From Chrysophaeum taylorii (lineage: Eukaryota > Sar > Pelagophyceae > Pelagomonadales > Pelagomonadaceae): DNA of 64,000 nt. Position 1 is the first letter of the stretch, and each line of letters starts with the position of its first letter. The DNA lies in contig JAQMWT010000314.1 in the NCBI GenBank assembly GCA_029834535.1, forward strand, positions 496,001-560,000, written 5' to 3'. Shown here piece after piece: positions 58,404 through 64,000 of this stretch. The translations under genes and the position numbers were made by a program. Below the pieces are notes generated by a model. That model was not told the origin of the DNA. It saw nothing but the letters and a program-made list of their open reading frames with translations, and made no database searches.

Positions 58404-59607
58404 ACTATACGTATTGACGGTGGTGATGTGGCCCTCAGAGAGAGAGTTGGGTTGTGGCCTGTAGTGGAATTGTCCGTCAACCCTCGCGGATTCGATTCGT
58501 ACGGGCTCCAAGGGTTTAGTGCCACATCATCATCGGGAGGCCGGGTGTCTCATGATCATCATCCTCAGCGGGAGTGTGTGCGTACGTCGCTGCCTCTCTT
58601 TTCCCGCCGTTGGCGAATAAACCAGAACGCCAGAGCTGAGACGACGCTGATATGGGGAGGGAAAATCTGCTGGTGGTCGCTCCGGTCGGACCACTTATTA
58701 TTACTACAGAGAAATCTGCTGCCTCTTACCCTAATCCGTCTGTTGAGAACGTGATCTCTTCCTTACCCTTTTTGATATCTTCTTTACCCTTTCTTCTTCC
58801 TTTCTACATCCTTTCTACACAGTCCTCAATTAGTCCTCTGATATTTGTGCTCAAGCTCATCATCATGGTCTAGCGCGCCCCGAGGTATGTAGCACTATAC
58901 ACTTTACCTTTCTCGCGTAGTTCTAGATGCCGCCTGTCGTGTTCTGAGGATATAGGGAACATACCTTTTCTTTCCCCGAATTAAATACTTCCAGACGTTC
59001 ATGATGAGACGGGATGGTTTCCCAGGTGACATACCACTGCATGCTAAATGCTCTGCAGGTTATGGGCCCAGGCGGGTCCCTGAGAAATCATGTGTCAAAG
59101 CGTGCACGTAGCCTATGGGTTTTGGACTGTTACCGCGCCGGTCCAGCCTCGCCACGCAAACACGCTTGTCAATATAACGCCATTACCATTGGGCTGTATG
59201 TAGCATATTTTGCACACGTGATCGCGTAACCTTGTGTGGACCTTTTCATAGTATCGTGTTGTCATGTTAATGTTGATGTGTGTGTAAGTTGGCTAACCTG
59301 CACTCTTGCACACATGTTATGGAATATTTTGGTTACGTCCACTCGTACATTCCATGGCAATGCACCTAACAAGCTCCTTGAGAGCACCAAAACTAACCAG
59401 CTGCCTGGCACCAAAACTAACCAGCTGCCTGAGTGATTACGCTTAGCGACACTACTCTGGACTCACAGCTTGCACAGTCGTCAAATAGACATTTTTCCAT
59501 CGAAAACGAAGGAGTGTACATACAATGACACCGATAGACAGACCCCCTTAGAATGTCTAGACAGTGTCAACTGCGTGACCGAACCCACAGGTTCCCCGTC
59601 AACTGCT
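58404..59607. other. AT-richer region upstream of the retroelement
   Basis: Composition shifts to lower GC by about 58.6 kb. It holds a short duplication CCAAAACTAACCAGCTGCCT (~59387-59432). It should contain the 5' terminal repeat and primer-binding site of the element if that is an LTR element, but the 3' copy is outside the window so the boundary cannot be set. No gene supported. Confidence 0.4.
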
Positions 59608-60384
59608 ATGGCAGAACACGCAGCACGAGCCGCACCCAAGGCGATCACAGGTGCGGACATACTAAAGCTCGAAGCTCCTGTAGTTGAGTTTCTTAACGAA
59701 GGAAATCGATTTCAGCTTCAGACCCGCAAGGTATCCTTGCAAATTAAGCACATTAAGCAATTATTACGGTCCAGTCATGCCGATGCCTTCCTCGAGTACG
59801 ACTCGTACGAAGCATACACTCGGTCATGCAAGGACTACGAGATCCTCCGGAATCAAATTCTCGATCGCGTTTTCCTGGAATGGAAGACCGATAGGGCTGC
59901 TGATCTCCGTTTAGCTGTTGATGAATTGCCCCCTGAGTATCAGGAATGGCACTTCACCAATGAAGCTTTCCCCAACTTACCTGATGCAGAAGTAGCTCAG
60001 CTAGCTACTGTCTGTTACGACAATGAAGTCAAGGCATTACGCCCTGAAATCAATCCTCGTTTCTTAGAAGAGGAACGAATCTTAAATCGCGCGCACCCGA
60101 AAGCATTAGCTTTTGACACCCGTGTTCGTGCCCCTGTTACCATGCTTTCGTTAACTGCTGCTGACTGGCACACTTATCAGAACACGTATGCTACATTCTT
60201 GCATACTTACTTCAATCTTGAAAGTGTTGGAAAACCAGCACTTGCGGCCTGGCCCGCCATCAATGAGGTGTATAACAAAAGTTATTTACCCAACAAGGCT
60301 CGAGCCATTATGCTCATTGCCTTTAGTCACTACGAGTCTGTTACGACTACTGATGTGTCCTACCTGAAACAGCAGTTTATCTAA
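59608..60384 (+). CDS. Gag-like protein, N-terminal part
   Basis: 258 residues from MAEHAARAAPKA; the frame opens earlier, at 59470. Mainly helical, soluble: ADILKLEAPVVEFLNEGNRF, IKHIKQLLRSSHADAFLEY, DWHTYQNTYATFLHTYFNLE. No zinc knuckle. The position before a protease-containing frame and the helical composition suggest a capsid (Gag) protein. It ends at a TAA; gag-like sequence resumes in another frame after ~20 bp. Confidence 0.5.
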   Translation: MAEHAARAAPKAITGADILKLEAPVVEFLNEGNRFQLQTRKVSLQIKHIKQLLRSSHADAFLEYDSYEAYTRSCKDYEILRNQILDRVFLEWKTDRAADLRLAVDELPPEYQEWHFTNEAFPNLPDAEVAQLATVCYDNEVKALRPEINPRFLEEERILNRAHPKALAFDTRVRAPVTMLSLTAADWHTYQNTYATFLHTYFNLESVGKPALAAWPAINEVYNKSYLPNKARAIMLIAFSHYESVTTTDVSYLKQQFI

Positions 60385-60401
60385 GTTGTTTATAATCCTA
60401 A

Positions 60402-61067
60402 CTGGTATGTCCATGTGTCTTTATTGAAGCTGCCCTCGCATTTAGACAAATCTCTAACCAACTTAACCAGGAAGAGACTGATCTTCAATTCGACTTTGGC
60501 ACTCTTTGTAGAAAATTTTATGAAGAGATACATCGGCATTATGCCGATAATACCAGCAACAATCGTTACGATCGTGGTTGGGTAGATTGGTGTTATATGT
60601 ATGAAACTCGATCTTCATCTCGGCCTGTGCCAGACGCTGAACGATTGTGTCACCCTACCAACCCTAGCTATATCTTAGAATACGCATTAGACTTGTATAA
60701 TGTAGTATCAAATGGGTCGAACAAAAGACGCTTAGAACGCCCTGTTTCTTGGCAACCCTACGTCGAAGGATTGACACCTCAACCAAAGCCAAAATTACTA
60801 CTTACCAACACGTTGGACTTATCAGACAAAAGTCTGACTCAAACTGCAAACACACTCGCGTCCATTACTTCTGCTCAACCAGGAACATCTTCCACGTTTA
60901 ACGCTAGACGCTTGCGTAACTCTAACGATGCTCGCCAGCCTTTCTCTCGCAGCGATCTATCTTATTATCGTTCTGGTGATTCTTATGTCACCAAGAAAAC
61001 TGCTGGACAGTCCCATGACCGTCAAATTACCCCCGCACTTTCGACAGGTCCTCTCCATCTAACATGA
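60402..61067 (+). CDS. Gag-like protein, C-terminal part
   Basis: Open from just after a TAA near 60400 (first ATG 60597) to the TGA at 61065. Protein-like before the ATG too (RQISNQLNQEETDLQFDFG, RKFYEEIHRHYADN), so the ATG is not a true start. Either a frameshift/stop has split Gag or a short intron joins the two (GTATGTCC at 60406 and TCTAACCAACTTAACCAG at ~60453-60470 look like splice signals, but the donor lies after the stop). Ends with a Ser/Arg-rich tail that could bind nucleic acid. Its stop overlaps the next ATG as ATGA. Confidence 0.4.
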   Translation: MVCPCVFIEAALAFRQISNQLNQEETDLQFDFGTLCRKFYEEIHRHYADNTSNNRYDRGWVDWCYMYETRSSSRPVPDAERLCHPTNPSYILEYALDLYNVVSNGSNKRRLERPVSWQPYVEGLTPQPKPKLLLTNTLDLSDKSLTQTANTLASITSAQPGTSSTFNARRLRNSNDARQPFSRSDLSYYRSGDSYVTKKTAGQSHDRQITPALSTGPLHLT

Positions 61068-62398
61068 AATTATTAGACCGAACGAAGCACACCTTAAATA
61101 CACTCCAAGAGCAGTGTAGTGAACTTACGAAGCATGTGACGGATAATGATACCACGGCTCAGCTACAACAGAACATCACCAAGTTATTTGAGACTCTATT
61201 GCAATCCGCTGATATTCTGTCAACGACATCTACTGAGGACAACAGTGACTTACTTCGCCTAAACGAACAACTCATGTTCGCAGAAGACATCATTTATGAT
61301 GTAGACGTTCATCTATCCTCGACCGAAAAGTCGTTAAACTACGTGGAGCCACAACATCATACTGTTGCTACTGCTCCCACCCCAAAGGCAACTCCTACTA
61401 CAGATACCAAGGATGCCTCTAACACGCAGGGTAATCCCTCCGATATTGTGCCTAACTTCTTTACTGCTTCCGCCATCTCGGCTTTACCACCAGCGTTACT
61501 GTCCTCGCTATCTTCACAGGTCCAATCAGCCATCAACCAACCACCACAAGCCGAAACCACAAGGGATGTCGATCAGACCTCGCTATCATCATTTGATGAG
61601 AAGCACGGCATGGCTGATGAGGCTGACGAACCATCACCACCTGTTCAACCGATTATCATTCCAACTCATCTGTTATTTCTGGAGAACTCCTTCACTGCCA
61701 GCCTCTCCACTACTTGCCCGCATTCGGAAAATGCTCTTCTAACGAAATATATGAAGGTAAACAGTGTCCCCCAACATTGTTCCTTCTTATATTTTGACTC
61801 TTGTGCTACCATCTCATTGATGTCCACGTACGATTTTGCAATACCAAATCATATTATTCCACTGGACTCCAAATACGCGCCGATTGTTATTCAAACTGCC
61901 ACTGGACAACAACGTGCCTCACATATGATGCTAACACGTAATATAATTGTTCCCCTACCAGATCACCCACAAATTGGCTGCGTCAAGATTGACATCGCTT
62001 TATGTCTTCAGCCAGTGCACGACCGACATCTCGCTATTCTGAGCATGCTCGAGTGGAACCAGACGAACCTGACCACTGTGTTCAATGATCGATCTGAGCC
62101 AAAGCTCAGCGCTGTCACAAGCCGCATAGACAAAGATGCGAGTATTCCCATGCACTACGTAGCAGCTAATTTACCTGCTCTCCCTTGTCTCACCTACAAC
62201 ATCTCTCGCGACAAGCAACTTGAACTACGCTCCCTCGCATTTCCGCTCAAGCGATACCACGAAAACAGGGATCTACTGGCATATTACAACTATCTCCTCA
62301 AGAGAGTTTTACCAGATCGCCCGTGGATTAGCCCTTTGGTTCTTAATCTTCGGAAACAGAACAAGTTTGTCCAGCAAAACACACCGCCATTAACATGA
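61064..62398 (+). CDS. aspartic-protease-containing polyprotein segment
   Basis: 444 residues. A helical N-terminus (LNTLQEQCSELTKHVTDND) and Ser/Thr/Pro linker precede a retropepsin-like domain at ~235-340: LYFDSCATISLMS (D245; family D-S/T-G/C-A, as in Ty1/copia DSGAT), IVIQTATGQQRASHM and DRHLAILSMLEWNQ (the later hydrophobic Ile-Leu-x-Met block, comparable to ILG-x-D/N). After it comes a linker with ELRSLAFPLKRYHENRD. The frame ends at TGA 62396-62398, then continues open in the same frame. Confidence 0.6.
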   Translation: MKLLDRTKHTLNTLQEQCSELTKHVTDNDTTAQLQQNITKLFETLLQSADILSTTSTEDNSDLLRLNEQLMFAEDIIYDVDVHLSSTEKSLNYVEPQHHTVATAPTPKATPTTDTKDASNTQGNPSDIVPNFFTASAISALPPALLSSLSSQVQSAINQPPQAETTRDVDQTSLSSFDEKHGMADEADEPSPPVQPIIIPTHLLFLENSFTASLSTTCPHSENALLTKYMKVNSVPQHCSFLYFDSCATISLMSTYDFAIPNHIIPLDSKYAPIVIQTATGQQRASHMMLTRNIIVPLPDHPQIGCVKIDIALCLQPVHDRHLAILSMLEWNQTNLTTVFNDRSEPKLSAVTSRIDKDASIPMHYVAANLPALPCLTYNISRDKQLELRSLAFPLKRYHENRDLLAYYNYLLKRVLPDRPWISPLVLNLRKQNKFVQQNTPPLT

Positions 62399-63112
62399 TT
62401 ACTCTCTCGCCCAGTGTTTCTCTCACAAGAGACCAATCTTCGCAAACCCTCTGTCATGTTGCTCTGTTCTGGTTTGTCAACCCCAGCGTCCCTGTCTCAA
62501 GCCACTAATGACCTAGGCTTAAATATCAATGTAAAAGTTGTTGTTGAGTCTGATGATACGCTTGTGCGCATGTTACGCCACCGTTTCCCTACAGTATTAT
62601 TATTTGAATCTTTACCCGCCTTTATCAACCACCTTCACCAACTCTCACCAGAGGAAAGGCGCAAATTTTATTGCGATATTATTGAGATAGCTCCTCCTTG
62701 CACTAACAGGAATCTACTAAAGCAGCATAATACCGAAGACTTACACAGCCTGCTCGACGACTCTCTGTTCGACAGCATGCTGTCTGTCATCAAACTTCTC
62801 CAACCCTTGGTACTACTGGCTGAGATGACACCACCCCACAAGTACTGTCATCAAGACCACATAACTGTGCCCAATCTCATCCATGCCACACTCGATTACC
62901 GTGTCGATGTTGTTGACAGGTTCCCGACCTACCTCTGTGGCGACTACCAATCTAGGGAAAGATGGATCTGCATCGCACGCAGGTATTCTACTGGACCAAT
63001 CAACTTACTGTCATGGCCTATCCACCATCCACGCCCCTTCCTTAGGATCGTGGATGGCATACAAGCCATTCCTAAGCGACTTTGGCTACCCAAACACATC
63101 GCCAAAGATTGA
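62399..63112 (+). CDS. C5-cytosine DNA methyltransferase-like domain in retroelement
   Basis: Same frame as the protease segment, open from the TGA at 62396 to the TGA at 63110 (~237 codons; no ATG until VMLLCSG at ~62456). Order of C5-MTase motifs: I, LLCSGLSTPASLSQATNDLG (SAM-binding loop); II-like VVVESDDTLVRMLRHRFP (acidic residue for ribose); IV, IEIAPPCTNRN with the catalytic Pro-Cys at ~62693-62701; VI, LLQPLVLLAEMTPP (Glu of the ENV motif); VIII, CGDYQSRERWICIARR (QxRxR). The catalytic Cys, Glu and Arg are all present. The target-recognition region is short or lies downstream. Likely methylates DNA 5-cytosine; expressed, if at all, as part of the polyprotein. Confidence 0.7.
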   Translation, partial: LLSRPVFLSQETNLRKPSVMLLCSGLSTPASLSQATNDLGLNINVKVVVESDDTLVRMLRHRFPTVLLFESLPAFINHLHQLSPEERRKFYCDIIEIAPPCTNRNLLKQHNTEDLHSLLDDSLFDSMLSVIKLLQPLVLLAEMTPPHKYCHQDHITVPNLIHATLDYRVDVVDRFPTYLCGDYQSRERWICIARRYSTGPINLLSWPIHHPRPFLRIVDGIQAIPKRLWLPKHIAKD

Positions 63113-64000
63113 ATCCGGGTGTTCCCCGATCCTCCATATGTCCCCGTTCCTAAATCGTTTGCACCTTACTCTCGCACAGGTTCTGTTCAGCTTACTATGG
63201 CTGACCTTGAAACACTCAATATGCTATTTTTGCGCCTTCACTCACAACAGGCTCACGAGCAACGCACTCACTTTGTTCAATCCGAGTGTACTTATCATCA
63301 GCTGTGTTTCAAACGCTCCTCCATAGATCCACTGCCTCATGCAACTAACCCACTTCACTTCAAGGCTTTTACAATCCTCTATAACGTGTTTGCCAGATTG
63401 CACACTAACTCACCCGCTCCTGTGTCCTATTACATAACCGTTTTCGAAACTGACCAACCGTCACATAGGTTACTACTTACAACCTCATCAACATCACATA
63501 ATACCTACTTCCTAACCGGCGGCCACCATTCTGACGGCAACCTCACCATAGAGAACGCCGCCACCAAATATCACACTTCCATTGGCGCGTTTGGAAGCAC
63601 GCATACATTTACTGCCTCCAACGTTCCCCACGACAGAGAGAGATCTTTATATTTGGAGCCGTTTATGGGTTACTTGTGGATAATCCAAGCCCTTCCTCAA
63701 GTTGGCTCCGCTGCCGCCTATGGCACCGCCATACAAAGGCTCTTGTCCAGATGCTCTCATGTGATGCCTGGCTGCCTTACCTACAAGGCCACCGACAACT
63801 CTTTCGACTACAAGGATTCTCATTTTGCTCTGGAAGATCACCACCTATCTCATAGTCGCTATATAGGGTATCTTCATGGCCTGATCGCCGACTGCGGTTG
63901 CGATGGAGGACGGTGCCTCATGAATCCTGAGCCTTGCGAGGGCATCCGCCCTCCCGGCGTAGGTTGGCACCTATTCGCCTCCCGGGCGGGCCGGTTGGCA
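63113..64000 (+). CDS. downstream polyprotein segment, partial
   Basis: The same frame continues open from 63113 to the end of the window (~296 codons), beginning IRVFPDPPYVPVPKSF. It includes HFKAFTILYNVFARLH, LEPFMGYLWIIQALPQVGS, HVMPGCLTYKATDNSFDYK and a Cys-rich end DCGCDGGRCLMNPEPC. No RT, RNase H or integrase signature yet. It could hold the end of the MTase or a separate element-specific domain. Confidence 0.45.
   Translation, partial: MRVFPDPPYVPVPKSFAPYSRTGSVQLTMADLETLNMLFLRLHSQQAHEQRTHFVQSECTYHQLCFKRSSIDPLPHATNPLHFKAFTILYNVFARLHTNSPAPVSYYITVFETDQPSHRLLLTTSSTSHNTYFLTGGHHSDGNLTIENAATKYHTSIGAFGSTHTFTASNVPHDRERSLYLEPFMGYLWIIQALPQVGSAAAYGTAIQRLLSRCSHVMPGCLTYKATDNSFDYKDSHFALEDHHLSHSRYIGYLHGLIADCGCDGGRCLMNPEPCEGIRPPGVGWHLFASRAGRLA

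Larger units (their letters stand above)
59608..64000 (+). mobile_element. retroelement encoding a cytosine DNA methyltransferase, truncated by window end
   Basis: Lower GC than the host genes, plus-strand frames only. Gag-like block (59608-60384 and 60402-61067), then a frame beginning with an ATGA overlap at 61064 that is open to the window end except for TGA codons at 62396 and 63110. It contains an aspartic-protease motif, a C5-MTase core and unassigned sequence. Reverse transcriptase, RNase H and integrase are expected to the right, outside the window. LTR-class is inferred from the protease; terminal repeats not seen. Confidence 0.65.

Noticed and set aside
61064-64000. TGA recoded as tryptophan or selenocysteine
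   Set aside because: TGA is used as a normal stop in host genes here, and no SECIS-like structure or consistent Trp context was evident; CGA decay or readthrough is simpler.
1-64000. tRNA, rRNA, CRISPR array, bacterial-type operon signals
   Set aside because: Looked for cloverleaf T-arm sequences, rRNA blocks and regularly spaced repeats with unique spacers; none supported. The 351-bp and minisatellite repeats are tandem, without spacers.

Overview
The window is nuclear DNA of a unicellular eukaryote, most likely a photosynthetic stramenopile close to the pelagophytes. That placement is inference. It rests on compact GC-rich genes, secreted proteins with Ser-Tyr and PTxAPTxxP repeats, a gametolysin-type (M11) protease carrying 'RCCDD...RLCT' cysteine-rich repeats, an intraflagellar-transport gene (so a flagellum at some stage), and HIR/band-7, MYND and PhyH families typical of such algae. 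Most genes are single-exon. Where introns can be proved by frame and homology they are tiny: 40, 42, 44, 47 and 50 nt, and one is GC-AG.

Layout. 0.5-1.2 kb: broken PIF/Harbinger transposase. 1.3-5 kb: SMP-30-like lactonase and an XK-related/armadillo fusion. 5.4-7.3 kb: decayed gene. 7.6-9.7 kb: MYND-TPR protein and a HIR/band-7 protein. 10.2-16.7 kb: two paralogous secreted Pro-Thr proteins (minus strand), separated by a two-exon gene hidden by a 40-nt intron and by a decayed gene. 17-18.4 kb: prolyl-hydroxylase-like protein that has lost catalytic residues. 19.4-21.5 kb: two tandem Helitron helicase remnants, abutting an IQ/EF-hand gene that has no start ATG. 24-27.2 kb: acidic/basic nuclear-type protein, PhyH-HEAT dioxygenase, two-exon ABM monooxygenase. 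27.4-31.7 kb: decayed DNA, a hAT-like end and a third, inverted Helitron remnant. 32-35.5 kb: AP-3 mu and a DHHC acyltransferase with start codons 11 bp apart, then a leucine-carboxyl-methyltransferase-like protein. 36.6-41.1 kb: three-exon M11 metalloprotease with six cysteine-rich repeats. 41.5-47.2 kb: IFT54 with two CH domains and an LRR-CCCH protein. 47.34-55.59 kb: a lower-GC island bounded by ~210-bp direct repeats and carrying an unbroken 1,613-codon frame of unknown function. 55.8-58.4 kb: glycosyltransferase-like gene, MYND gene (overlapping tails) and ribosomal P2. 58.4-64 kb: lower-GC retroelement running off the window.

The most notable item is the retroelement at the right edge. 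After a Gag-like block, one reading frame carries a DS(C)AT aspartic-protease motif, then a C5-cytosine DNA methyltransferase core (motifs I, IV, VI and VIII all visible), then unassigned sequence. That frame is interrupted only by two TGA codons. LTR elements with captured DNMTs are known from a few other eukaryotes; this looks like another case. The 8-kb island with the giant proline-rich frame is the least explained part of the window.

The host genes do not form one pathway. They are ordinary housekeeping, trafficking, ciliary and secreted functions packed tightly, often divergently or tail-to-tail, between mobile-element debris.
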